DNA from: Trichoplax adhaerens
Lineage: Eukaryota > Placozoa > Uniplacotomia > Trichoplacea > Trichoplacidae
Assembly: GCF_000150275.1 (NCBI RefSeq)
Contig: NW_002060949.1
Span: forward strand, 3,354,449-3,418,448
Length of the DNA stretch: 64,000 nucleotides
Direction of reading: 5' to 3'
Shown here: positions 35,087 to 47,525 of the stretch, one piece after another
Layout: each line of letters starts with the position of its first letter
Numbering within the stretch: the stretch's first letter is position 1
Program-made: the position numbers and the translations under genes
Notes under the pieces: generated by a model
Told to the model about the DNA's origin: nothing
What the model saw: only the letters and a program-made list of their open reading frames with translations
Database searches by the model: none

Positions 35087-38000
35087 TTAAGATTGCATAG
35101 CACTCTGAACGGCATAACTTACATCGTCCTGACTGACGTTTAATCTAATCTTCGCCAGCTGGGCACAACCGGGTTCTACTAGTAGCAACTTGCAGGAACC
35201 CAATCTTTGGCATAACTTAAGTACCTCCGATGGGCTGCATACCATAATTCCTAGTAAGAAATATTTAGTTAAAAATTAATAGATAATAAAGCATGCAGTA
35301 GCAACTTAACTTTAATATTTATAGTTAAAATAATAACCTTCCGTTCGGCAAATAGATACATACTGTTCATAAACCTATGCAGAGAAAATAACGTAAGCTG
35401 CACATTTATCAAAATTAATATAATGATTTCAAGGAATTTACAAACCTCTTTAAAAACTGTCTCTTCAACTCCGCTCAATCGAAAAGATACAATAACGGCG
35501 CGAAGAAATAACTGTTCATGTACGGAAGCGTTTCTGCAAAGGATTGCAATGACATTTTTCATAAAATCGATATCATGGATTACCGATCAACTCTGTACGA
35601 GCAAATACCTTATAGCGGCTATCTTCGGAGATGAAAACATCTCAGAAATAGCTGTTGCTACATGTTTCATTTCTACCTTTGCGTCGCTACTGTTATCTAA
35701 ATCTTGCCCTTTGTCTAACTGCTGATTAACAATCTCGACAGCTCTGCGACAGATATCTAACGTACGCCTAACATCTCCAGATACTGCAGCAACCTGGTAT
35801 AATTTATGAATATAAAAAATATCGTAATGGCAATTAGACAATGTAAATTGGATTTAAAGGAAGCAATAACACAAATTCAAATATCATCATTATGGAATAC
35901 TGTATATCATGTAATAACTTTTTAAACTATTTACCTTTCTAGCCACGAACTGAATCGCATCTGGGCTAAATATTTCCTCCAAATTAGCTAGACGTGCTCG
36001 TATAATACGTTCTAACTGATTAAAACTGTACGGCTGAAAAGTTAATCGAGTCAACCCCTATCAATAAAAATTATAGACATCCTATTTAACTGTTTATATA
36101 ATTAATCGAATACTCAATTAAAGAATAGCAGTGATCATTTCCACCTTACCAATCTACTAGAAACCCTATTGATCATTGTTCGCTCCGGTAGATCCATAGT
36201 ATTAGCAACAGCCAGTACAATTAAACGGGAGTAGCGAGCATTTGGCCAATCGAATAAGTTGTACATTACATGTTGTTTACGAGTCCATAGTAGGTCCAAC
36301 TGAAAACGATATGAAAGACTACTATTAGTTGCGTAATTAATTTTTAATCAATTACACAAGAATTAAAGCATTAGCCTATGCTAAAGAGCCAGCTATTTAA
36401 TTCAAACCTCATCAACAAGTACAATAGTCGCATATTTTTGGTTAGAGTTAAAATATGTATTTAGAATGCTGGCGCTTCTTTCAGCTGCAGCCTTTTCTCC
36501 TGTTAATTGCTGAAATGAACCAATTTTTTACATTTTTCTTAACTTATTAAGTAAATTTGAGAATTTCTTTACGCAGATATGACAGTATTGAACACAATCA
36601 TTGTATTACGACAGCAGATCCTTACCTTTAAAATTTCAACATAGGCTTGACTTGGTTCTGTAAGTCTCATTCCGTTAATTTCGATAAATTTAAACTTTGG
36701 TATCTGCTTCGTTTGCACAGCTTGCCTTAGTTCTTGAACTACTGAGTAAATTGTTGCAGTTTTCCCAGTTCCGGGTACTCCAGATATATACATACACCTA
36801 ACGATTATATAATTATTTCTTAATTGCCATCGATACGTATACATCATCCTATTTCCCATCAAATATATGATAGAAATGAATTCATAGTAGTCTAATTAAT
36901 GATAATCGTAAGCTCAATAAAAATTTATGACCAACATGACAGTAACTTTAGTTCTACATTACTTATTAATATGAATAGGTAAGTTTACAATCTAATTGTG
37001 ATACTATAATAACATAGGCATTGCATATTGATATCTATGTTGCATCATTAACTTTGTAGCAGTTATATATATAGGAAATACATAAAATTAAAAAATATAC
37101 GTACATACCCTCCACACTTATCCAATAATTTACTAGAAATAAAATCGTAAATGTTAGCGTATTCTTCCTCCCGACACGGTAGCGGTCCGACGACTTCGCT
37201 TATTTTTAAGCTATAACATAATATTTTTGTTAATAATTATAATTCTATTTATTATTTGACTACGTATTTTACATTCTAGGAGATAGTAATACTGTGTATG
37301 TGTATAGACTGGCATTGCAATCATGAACCATAAATACTTATGGTCTGCTTGTATAGTAATCCTTAGCCAACATTATGTTCTTACTAATTCTGCATTATTT
37401 GTTATAAATTTTTAATTGGATTAGAGATATTTAGCCAGTCAATCCAATTTATGATTCGCTTATTAAATGCATTTAATTATTCAATGCATGAAAAAAGGGG
37501 GTAGATATCTACCGTAGAGATAGGACTAGTATGAGTTTATAGAAAGCGAGTGTATTGCTGTACTTAATTTTCCGTGGTATATGAACCAGCGCAGATTACA
37601 GTACTGAATTCGGTATAAGAACGTCTATCAGTGGATTGCATATATAGCCAGAACAGCAGCTACTTTACTTTATATATATTTTACAGTTTTTTTCTAACGT
37701 TATCTAGTACACCACAGACTACAGCTACACCTGATGACGGTTTGAAGCCTTTCATGATTTCGATATCGGAAGCAGATTGTTACTATTTACCGTATATAAA
37801 TTCCATCGTCTTTATATCGATCAGTAAGTACGTACAAGTTTTTCACTTTCAATAATATAAGTTATTGCGTTCGGCAGGTACCATGAACTTTTGGACTCAA
37901 TAACTCGTGTCTCGTAAAATACACGTCACTGTGACTAAATGCCCATAGCCACGTGTGAGTACTAATCTCTAATCATCATATTGGATCTATTACTGTGATC

Positions 38001-38758
38001 ATCTAGTCTTACATTTTATGCAAGTACGTGTGCTATTGAATATGATAAAGTCACGGTCTACCAAGGAATCATAAAAAGTTTTGAGTAAACATTATTAAAC
38101 TTACCAGAGTCTATTTCTAGTAGATGATTTGCTATTCTTTATTATTGTAGCTGGTCTGTCATTAGCCGCCGTATCAGCGGTCTTCAAGGTATTGATAGTC
38201 TCACTGGTAGGCGTCTTCAACGAGCGTATTGTTCTCTTGGAAACTAGTAGTTTATGTGGTAATTGGGCACTTTTGCTGTAAGTTTAACACATATATGCGT
38301 GTAAAACAAGAGTCAGATCATTCTGTTACTAAGCATACGAATCAGCAATGACTTTGCGTATATATGATGCAACTATTCCCTTAATATTCGATTTCTGACT
38401 ATTTCTCTTAGCATTAAATACCATGCATTAATTATAATTCAGAATCATGGTTATAAATAAATTTAAATTTATTGATGGTATTGTATAATCAACTTTTATA
38501 CCGATATGTTATCAGATTATCTGAGTGTGCTTGGCAATATCTTAAAACAGAGATAATTTCACCCTACGTAGACGGTATAAAGTATCTGGCGGCGTTTCTA
38601 TTTCTACATTAGCTTATACGCGAAAGTAATCTGCATCCATTCGCAAACCTCGGTCTGGTGAGGGAATTTTTAGCTTTCGTTTTCATTGGGCTCATTAACG
38701 CAGAAGTTTTACAACTTCGTGTTATCCGACGTTTGATTGCACCTTTACCGATAGGCAT
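35087..38758 (-). CDS. ORC1: Origin recognition complex subunit 1, short form
   Basis: The AAA+ ATPase subunit that loads MCM helicase at origins. Eleven exons join in phase to about 465 residues: 38620-38758, 38105-38243, 37109-37210, 36626-36797, then exons near 36410-36500, 36182-36300, 35940-36060, 35610-35795, 35443-35530, 35350-35390 and 35087-35253. Visible motifs: PLPCREEEY before the ATPase, Walker [32 protein letters not shown], Walker [16 protein letters not shown] split by an intron, sensor-1 region [12 protein letters not shown] with NRVSSRLGLTRL, then [14 protein letters not shown] and a winged-helix end with [12 protein letters not shown]. The N terminus is only about 90 basic residues ([14 protein letters not shown]) and holds no BAH domain, unlike the 861-residue human protein. 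Exon 1 to exon 2 and exon 2 to exon 3 joins are supported by phase, but further upstream exons cannot be ruled out. Confidence 0.93.
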
Positions 38759-39154
38759 GGTGTTGCTCTTTCTTTCCTCTCTAGTTTAACTTAATTTCTA
38801 AAAAGAAAGTGAGAGTTCAAGCTTATCATTACCAAGGAACATTACATGTAAAACATGGCTGCATGTGTATTTTGACTAGAGTTTTTACATTTAAGATCGA
38901 ATATACAGTAAGTCAATACCAGAGAAATGATGGATTGGATAGTTTGCACCGTTCAATGACTTCAATAGACTCCAAGTACTTCAAAGCCTTTCGAAATTCT
39001 GATATTACCGAACTGCGTGGACCTTGCGTCTACTTGAGAATGATAGCCCCATCGCGATGGTTTATTGACGCATTTTATTGACAAGGTTGAGCAGAAGCTG
39101 GAGCTGGAGATTTACAGCTTGCAGGATTGCCTGGATACTGGATGCCGTCAGCCT

Positions 39155-39260
39155 ACAGTGTACAGTACTTTCGAATACAGTACTGTACAGTTGTACTGTA
39201 CTTTACACTGTACGCTTGTGATCAGATGTGATAATAACTTACTGTACTGTATATTATATC
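39155..39260. repeat. CTGTAC palindromic repeat, small cluster
   Basis: CAGTGTACAGTACTTTCGAA, TACAGTACTGTACAG, GTACTGTACTTTACACTGTA and ACTGTACTGTATATT lie upstream of ORC1 (-), on the way to SASS6 (+). They belong to the same family as 14690-15120. Confidence 0.8.
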
Positions 39261-39704
39261 AGAATGCAGACAAGTTATGCAGCACTATTTTGGATAAAAA
39301 TCCATTTAAAAGATGGATGTAGACACAAGAATACACCAAGAATTTTCGATATTGAATGCTATGTATTGCTCCATGAGTGTTGTCATTTTGGAAAGCACTG
39401 ATTGTCAGTGCCATGTAGTCTACAGAACATGATTACCATACAGTTTTACTTCGAAATCGGGCCCCCCCCCATGACAAAGCTCACGGAACAGTAGATAGGG
39501 CTCAATCTTGTCATGAATTTCGATGAATGAATTTTGATCCCCAAATGATCAATCTTAATGCCTGCACAATCTTAAATCACAAATACTGAAGGTGAGAACT
39601 TGTACTTGCTCAAATACTGTAAATGAGTACGCTTTTCATCAACTAGTTAATTTAATTACCGGAAACCATCAATGGCCGGGGCCGGGCAGCAGCCACCACT
39701 TCCG

Positions 39705-39850
39705 CTCGGTTACAGTACAGTACTGTAGAGTACAGTGTACAGTACAGAACTGTAGAGTACAGTGTACAGTACTGTACAGTACAGATGATTACTAGCAAGT
39801 ACTGTACTGTACTGTTCTGTACTGTACACTGTACAGTATAGTACCGTGTT
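39705..39850. repeat. CTGTAC palindromic repeat, dense cluster
   Basis: Two arms, TACAGTACAGTACTGTAGAG through CAGTGTACAGTACTGTACAG, and GTACTGTACTGTACTGTTCT through CTGTACACTGTACAG. They flank a short centre (ATGATTACTAGCAA) and form an overall inverted repeat. It lies between the 5' ends of ORC1 and SASS6. Three overlapping open frames here are produced by the repeat. Confidence 0.85.
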
Positions 39851-40149
39851 CTCTCCAGACCCGTAATCCGGTAAAGAAAAACGCGCCAAAGGTTCAAATA
39901 CTGTCCTAGAGGGATTTGGGAGGTTTTTCCTTTGCCTGTAAGGCTTGTAGTAAGTGTTTGAGTGCATGGTACAGCGCGTTAGCAGTTCACTACACATTAC
40001 CGTATAACGACGTGACACCCGTAGTCGACTGACATCAACAGTGGTGTGTAGCAAAATAAGACTGTCAACCTGTAGTCTAGTGACTTTAAAGGTTTGAAGC
40101 ACCTTGGGAAAAGGCCAATCCAAAGGGTCAAAGCTAGTCCAATTTCATT

Positions 40150-40600
40150 GAAGCTTGAATCCTTGAAAATTGGCTAAGTTGCGACCATTTTTCCTTGTGG
40201 ATTTTGTTGCATTTTCTCTCTCTTTTACACGAATGTTCTTCAAGAATTCTATACCAGTCCATACGGTGATGCCATTATGTCCACTCTCTACCAAAACACG
40301 ATCCTTGTGACTGTTAAACAAGCGAATGGAGAAGATAGGTTAGTTCGTTTTTAATGGCCTATGAAGCCATTTCTTAGGACGCAGTGAATAAAAATCTATC
40401 CGTTGTTTGGCGTTCTATTTTACCACGTCTTGGTACAATGATATTTCTATTAATTACACTACACTAATATGAACGCCATGATCAATGGCCACCACAGTAT
40501 TTCTCACTGACGAATCCTTGGCATGATTTTGAGAAAATAGCTTTCTCCATGGTCAATGACCCATTGAAATATCAAGTCAACTTTGGAGGAAAACAGTCAA
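40150..40600 (-). other. Coding-like DNA of unknown origin
   Basis: On the minus strand, short frames read as plausible protein separated by stops. Examples are a segment near 40490-40530 encoding SSVRNTVVAIDHGVHISVV, and one at about 40200-40325 encoding a stretch that ends in HNGITVWTGIEFLKNIR. No ATG-to-stop frame or clean splice chain joins them. They could be exons of an unrecognised gene or a decayed gene or element. I do not assign a family. Confidence 0.2.
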
Positions 40601-41736
40601 TATAGAGTATACATAGGAGTTTGTGTCCTCCTTCGTCTACCAAACACTATCAGTGGCTTCGCTTATCTACTCTACCTTTCCAGTTTACCATTTTTATTCT
40701 CGCTTTTAACGGACTGTTTACAAGCAAAGCTTTCCAAAGAGATCACCAATTATTAATATTACCAGTATACAGAAGTGAAATTATGACGTCAATATGATGT
40801 TAAGACAATCTTGAAATGAAGGAAATAACTGTTCACTTTAACTAATATAGTATACGTATCTTTTTATATCGAAGCAAGCTCCTACATATAGACTTTAACC
40901 TACTTTCTTATCGACTCTACTATAAATGTTGCTATGATAGTCTCAAGTAAAGTTTCAATGTTATTGTCCAGGATTGAGCTAGTTATGTCACTACGTTAAG
41001 CTCTGAAGAGTCTGTTGTTCCTATTTATCCATGATTAAGCTTGCAAGATCTTCGTTAGATCATATAACAATATTTACCAAACTTAAGATATCTACTGACA
41101 GCTGACAAGATATGAGAGAGAATACGTATACCGTTCGCTTTACATTCGTCTATTACGGTGATCCTCAGCTGCTTATACGCAAAGTGTACTCGGGCTCGTG
41201 GTAGAAATAGCATATTCGTCTTGTTATAATGATAGTATAATTAGCAGCCAGTTTTCTAGAACTTTTAAATTTGCACTTAATTGGCTATAAAAAATTTATA
41301 ATAAATGGTGAAACGTATTTGCTGCTGTAAAGCCTTAAATGAAATACTATAGATACCTGTATTCTATGAATACTATTTTCACATTAATCTATGATGCTGC
41401 TCTGCTTATAGGCAAGTCAAACTTTCATTTTCTATCGATTGGAAGTACTCTGGCTCTGGCCGTAATCAGGTATTTAACAAATGTTACCTACAAATTATTA
41501 ATGGATAATTCTGAAGAATTCTGAATTAACGTAAAATCAGTATCGCCATAATCTGTAACATCTATTAAGGAATGATTGTATTTGATAATGTTAGTATACG
41601 GTATATGAAATTTTGTTATCTAAATAACGATAGGTGAAGATTATTTTGTAACTAATTTACAAATTATGCGTACATGTATGAACATTTGACGTTAAATTTT
41701 ATCATTGATCTTATCGTTTTATTCAATAATCAACCA

Positions 41737-44700
41737 GCAGTTAGCTATTCGAATTACTGATGAAGCGGATCCATTTTTTATTCTAAACCTAACATTAGGC
41801 GAAGAAGAATATCGCAGGTTTCTCATTATCATATTTCTTATTACCAGTAAATAGTCCAGCATATTTTGCTTATTTCTTACTGAACAAAACACGCTGGTAT
41901 GATCGTTTATAGTACCTGCTAGGATAGTTACCTGTAACTGTAATACTATGCTTGATATCAATAATGACTTTTTTATCGCTTTCTCTCTCTGTTGAACTAG
42001 CCTTAAAACCCAACAAAAATTGTTAGTTGATTTCATAACATTTCCAAAGAGTATTACTGACCTGTTGGAATTATGTCATAAAGCAGAGACCGAATCTATC
42101 CCAAAGTGAGTCATCAATCTTCGTCCAGTTATTGAAGAAATTTTCGTAGTACATATGATAATGTTTGAAAATTCTACTCGATCTTTGACAGTAAATCGCT
42201 TGTAATATCTAGGTATCTCTTAGTATTGTATACACACAACGGTGTCGATCAAGCTTATCCGACATTGGACGTTATCGAAACAAGCCAGTTTCGACATCTT
42301 GTTCATCTATCTCTGACGTTTGTACCTGGAAATGACAGCGAAGTCAAGAAACATTTAGCGCAATCTCTGAAACATTTTAAGGTATTGTAAAATTTTAACA
42401 CATAGAATAGATTTATTGTATCAGCTAATTTATCATCGTAATCATTTAATCTGTTTTTGATCACGTATTCCATTGTTAAATACGAGTATTTGTATATGAT
42501 ATTAACTTCAGTTTCGTTCCTCAATTTATGACATTGCATTAATTGACGGATTCCCTGTGACATTATCTTCTTGATATCTATATACTTTAGACTGAGTGTG
42601 GTGTGCTTAAAAGTAATTTAAAGGAAATGGAAAAGAATTACCGCTATCAGTTAGAAGATGCCAAAGAGGTAACAAATATAGCGAAAACTTTCGTCTCATA
42701 GCATTATATCGTAATAATTTCTTAGTATGATACTATAAATTTGTTGATACTAAACATACACTTATCTTTGGAATGATGTCGTAGAATTTATCTATTCGTA
42801 ATAAAGAACTTGAAACACTCAAGTTGGAATGGAACTCTAGATTGAACTACTTAACATCGACACATAATAACGAACTAGCTACGGAAAAGGAGAAATCTGC
42901 CATTGTAATTTATGTCATAATTATAAACAAAATTATTGCTTCAATTTTATTACCATTAACGAGATTATAATAGAATTATTGAATGAAATTTTAAATTGGA
43001 CTCTATTGTAGGCTATGCAGAATAATCAACAACGTTACGACACGGAACGTAAAGAAATAGAAGCTTCTCATCAGCGTATGACTCGACAATATGAATCTAA
43101 GATATCAGACTTAGAAAATCATAATAAAGTACGCTGTGATAAGTTATTTAAGTTAAGCCTTAGTTAACAAGATGATCAGAAAATCAAAATGGCCTTATAC
43201 AGTAATAATTATAATTATTTGTGTTTTTTAATCAGGAATTGTTAGATTCCAAGTATCAGTCTGAAACGATGTTGCGGGAACTTAAAGGGAAATATGCGAG
43301 TTTAGAAAATGTAATTCTTAATTTTCTTAAGGGCTATTGCGAATCAGTGCATGTGCTTACTATTGCTATTCATTGTTATAGGAGCATAAGATCACTTTCG
43401 ATGAGTTAGATAAAATAAGAAAGCGAGTTAGCTCATCTAACTTAGATTTACAAGATAAAGACAAAATCATACTCCAGTTAGAAACTAAACTAGCAATTTT
43501 AAATCAAGATATCGAAAGCAAGGGAGAGGTATTTATTTATTCTTTAACTATTAGATATAAAATTAATTTCGGTGAGGATATTAAATGCACTCATTTCATT
43601 TATAGCTTCTACATGAAAATAAAGCACTACTTACTACCATTGCTGAGGAAAAGGTACGTAGCCGCTTGATTGTTTCTAAAGTTGTTTTTTGTAATTCTTT
43701 CTTTTGTATATTGTTTAGCAACAACTTGGGCAATTATGTGATAAAAGGCAGCAAATGTGCAGTAAATTAGAGAATGAGAATATTGCCTTGACAGGAGATA
43801 TTAAAAAGGTCCTTAATAAATGTATACCTCTAACGGTGCAATTTCGTTATTTATATAATTTAAAGTAATTGTATTTGTAATTTATTGCTGGCTATGTAGG
43901 CAAATGAAATTATAAAAAATCTTCAAGGAAGTCTGAAAGCTTCAGAGAGTAAAGTTAGTATCTGATAGCGGATTAATTACTTAATTTTCAACGCTAGAGC
44001 ACATAATATACAGAAACCTAATGCTAGTTATACTTCAGATAAAAGAAAGAGATTTCGTAACAGTTGAGCAAGAGAAGATCATCAAGGAGAAGGCAAGCTT
44101 TAAATTAGAAATCGTTAAATAGTGTCTTAATTTACACTTGTCGGTAAATCTTTGCTGATATCGTACAGGAAAAATCGTTACAATCTAAGAAACGGGAATT
44201 GCAATCGATCCGTGACGTAGTAGAAAAAAAGGATAACGAGGTACCGTAAATGAAAAGACAGTTTAAAGGATTATTATTATCGTATTAATGCCCAAGAGCT
44301 ATTATTTGCCTAATAAATTTAGATAAAATCCTTAAATGACAAAATTGAAAAGTATCATGATAAATTGGAAGAGAGCAAAAAGCAATTAAAAACTAACGAA
44401 CAATGTTAGTCGTGCTTTAACTTTGAATTATATCTGGAATGAATTCAAAATTAATCATTTAATTTACTGCATTGTTAAATTCGTAGTAATCGAATATTTA
44501 AATAAAATGTTGAATGATGCCCGCATACCTGCTCAGCCTCGGCCTATTTCAAAGTACACAGGAAGTAATCCTGTTACAGTCGACTACAGCCGACGATATC
44601 ATATGGTAAGCAAGACAACATTTGAATAATTCTTAATTTCTAGTACTCGATGAAAATAGATAAATATGTACGCGTATATATTTTTTGACTTAAGTATTTC

Positions 44701-45368
44701 ATTTTAAGCGGAATACAAACAGTGATTCGGCACTTGGTAATGTGCAACCGCGTAATTGGCCTGTACCGATTACCAAGACACTGCAGTCAAGTACAGGAGT
44801 ATTAACTAATCCACAAACTGATGTGCCAAGTTTGCCGCAGCAAAACCAAACAGTCAAACTTGAAAAAGTAAGTTTCTGTCTCGATGAATGTATAGTATCA
44901 TACAATTACTTCTGATTTTAAATGCACTGCAACTGTAGTGTAAGACGAAATAAAATTGACTTATTAGTCTTAAATTTTTAATAACAATTTGATACCAATT
45001 TATGCCCAATAATTTCAATAAAGTTACTATAATAAAATTAATAATGCTTTATATAATTAATTCCATGTACTAAAATGCTTGATTACATTTAGGTTGTATA
45101 TCAGCCATCGTTGACAAAAATTTCTAGCAATGCGTCATACGATATTCTAGCTAATAGTGGAACACCCCAGAACGTAGTAACCAACAGACCAGATGTTAAA
45201 CCAATCGATTCGATATATCTACAAAAAGCCAACTCTCCAAATAATGAAAATCATGCCGCGAAACAACCTATTAATAACAGACGTATCGATCCAGATATTG
45301 TCACTGGGCCTTATACCCCTCAAAGTTATATGTCAGCCTACTTTCCGAAAGATGTAGATAAGTATTAA
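41737..45368 (+). CDS. SASS6: Centriole cartwheel protein SAS-6 (5' exon missing)
   Basis: SAS-6 builds the ninefold centriole cartwheel. About 18 exons follow one another in phase, and I read about 600 residues. The head-domain half is clear: QLAIRITDEADPFFILNLTL, EEEYRSLKTQQKLLVDFITF, then IETSQFRHLVHLSL with FVPGNDSEVKKHLA. A long coiled coil follows (exons 42591-44400), containing KANEIIKNLQG-type family text (ANEIIKNLQGSLK) and EESKKQLKTNEQ, then LIEYLNKMLND. The C terminus is disordered and ends SAYFPKDVDKY, similar to the vertebrate end SAYFPG. Donors are GT, except that the exon ending in KIIKEK at about 44094 is followed by GCAAGC, a GC-AG intron. The first exon(s), about 45-50 residues before QLAIRI, were not identified; candidates lie between 40.9 and 41.7 kb. 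The gene is head-to-head with ORC1. Confidence 0.94.
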
Positions 45369-47525
45369 ATATTGAACATTCTTCCGCAAATAAGTGTGAT
45401 ATTTATCATTTCAAGCCTGTGCTATACTAAGTCAATAGATACCTTTATTGTTACTCGCCAAACCACCGAAGTATTTGCATTCCTGCGCACACATGTATTC
45501 TAGGAGCGAGTTTATGACTGCTAAATATTATTCTTTCTGCGTTATCTTTGCATAGTATACTAAATGGTAGCATTTAATTACAACTTGAGTAGCTGTACCG
45601 ATCTATCCTATATTTTAAATTGGACTCATAAGCGGTTAGCTTGTGAAGATTGTATCGATGTTAGATTTTAACGCTACATTTTTTACTTTAAACTTTTCGT
45701 ACCACCTATCGATTTTTACCTTGGTATTTTATACTAGACAGGAGTAATGTACATTGTACAGGATATATCACAGCATTTCATACTGTATATATATTATGCG
45801 AGTAGATTAATTTCAGCGCATATCATTTCTGATTAATTCCTTATTAAATTTTAATATAGTTACGTTACAAGTAAGATTTGCTTACTGAAAGATAGAATTA
45901 TAATGGTTATGCATTTGCCTTCTTCAAAATTTTGACATGCTAATTGTTCGAAAGGTGCCTACGGGATTTAAAAGCTTTTATTAGAAATAGCAGAAGGCTA
46001 TTGTACAAAAATAATAATTGAAGTGAAGTAAGAAATCTATCCTACTTTTACGCGTAATTAACATAATGCAATAAAATTGATTAGAAAAAGACATCTTTGT
46101 TGAGTTACTGCGTAACAAGTGTTACACTTCAAGAATGTAAAAGCAAATGTAATGAATTGAAATCGTGGCCTTTAGGCTACCTTATTAAAGTCTAGAATAC
46201 AATTTAAACAAATTTATAACGGACAATAACTGCCCGGACATTAAAATTAAACAAAGAAAGATAAAATTTTATTAAGTTGTACGTGTATGAATCAATTAAA
46301 TAGAAATATTACTTTAGTAAATAATTTGATATTACAATAATTAATCTTAAAAGATGCCATCTATTTGAACTGTGCGGTATGGCATGATTTGCAATTACCG
46401 AAGCTACATAAAAAGTTAAGGAACATTATACAATTTAGAAATCTATCCTTTAGCTTATAAATTGCTAACTTGCACATTAAACATAAAATTACAAATTTTA
46501 ATACATTCTTAAATTATATCAGAAAGAATTACCAATGTACGCTACCGAAGATAAAAAATGACAGTAATTAAAAATATTACCAGCACTAGCGTAATTTTTT
46601 AAATTAAGAAATTATACAAATAATGAAATCTGTAAATGTTAATTTAAAAGTGCAGTCCATTTTATGATTTCTAATGAGGCTCTTGCAATTAGTATCTTAT
46701 ATAAAATTATTGACTTAATCAGCAAGGATCTTAGTTAAAACTTTAGGCATGAAGTAGACTGTTGATTATTTTCATTCTTAGCAGTAGATCGATCATCAGC
46801 GCAAATTGAAAAGATGTATCTGAAAATGATATCAAGACTTGATAACAATTAAACATGTATTTCACTGATGGTAAGAAAATTAACGATTTGCGTTGTAATT
46901 CGTGTCCTACAATTGCTTGTTATACAGATAATAGTGCGAGCTCTTTAGTTTCGACAATTATAATAGAAAAGCTAAGAGATGAGTAATGCTCTTCTAAGTT
47001 TGTAAAGCTTATAGTGACGAAATTTCTATCGTGACTATAGCAAAATATCGAAACTTCTCACTGGTAACCAGTTTTACCAGGACTTGTCAAAGATGATTAA
47101 GTCTAAAGGAAATTTATAGTATCTCTATTAGCTTCAATTATTAGTATTGAAGAATGTGAAATTAATACAGTTTATAATTTCATCGCGTATAACTTAGTAA
47201 ATAGCATTTTATATTACAGTGTATACACGATTGTGCATCGATATTAACTAAATTAGATTCTAAGTTATAAAATTTGACAAAGTCAGCGCATTTGCGAAGC
47301 ACTCATAACGAAATCATGGAGGTTATAGTTACTAGCATACCAAGTGTAACGTAGCGATGTCACTAGTATGATTACTATATGAATGGGTGAAGTGCTGATT
47401 AAAATTAATCAGAAATGATAAGTAATTTAGTCGATCATTTCTTCTCGCTTGCAAAATTAAAATTTTAATGCATCATATGTAAATTGAATACAACGTCCTG
47501 AGTTGGCTTATCCGTATTTCAATAT
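45369..47525. other. Interval between convergent genes
   Basis: About 2.2 kb of AT-rich DNA between the SASS6 stop (+) and the BMP-like stop (-). It holds the 3' untranslated regions of both. No open frame, tRNA or repeat was noticed. Confidence 0.5.

Noticed and set aside
39652-40123. Long overlapping frames over CTGTAC repeats
   Set aside because: The period of the repeat lacks stop codons in some frames, which creates artificial open frames full of Tyr, Cys, Thr and Val.
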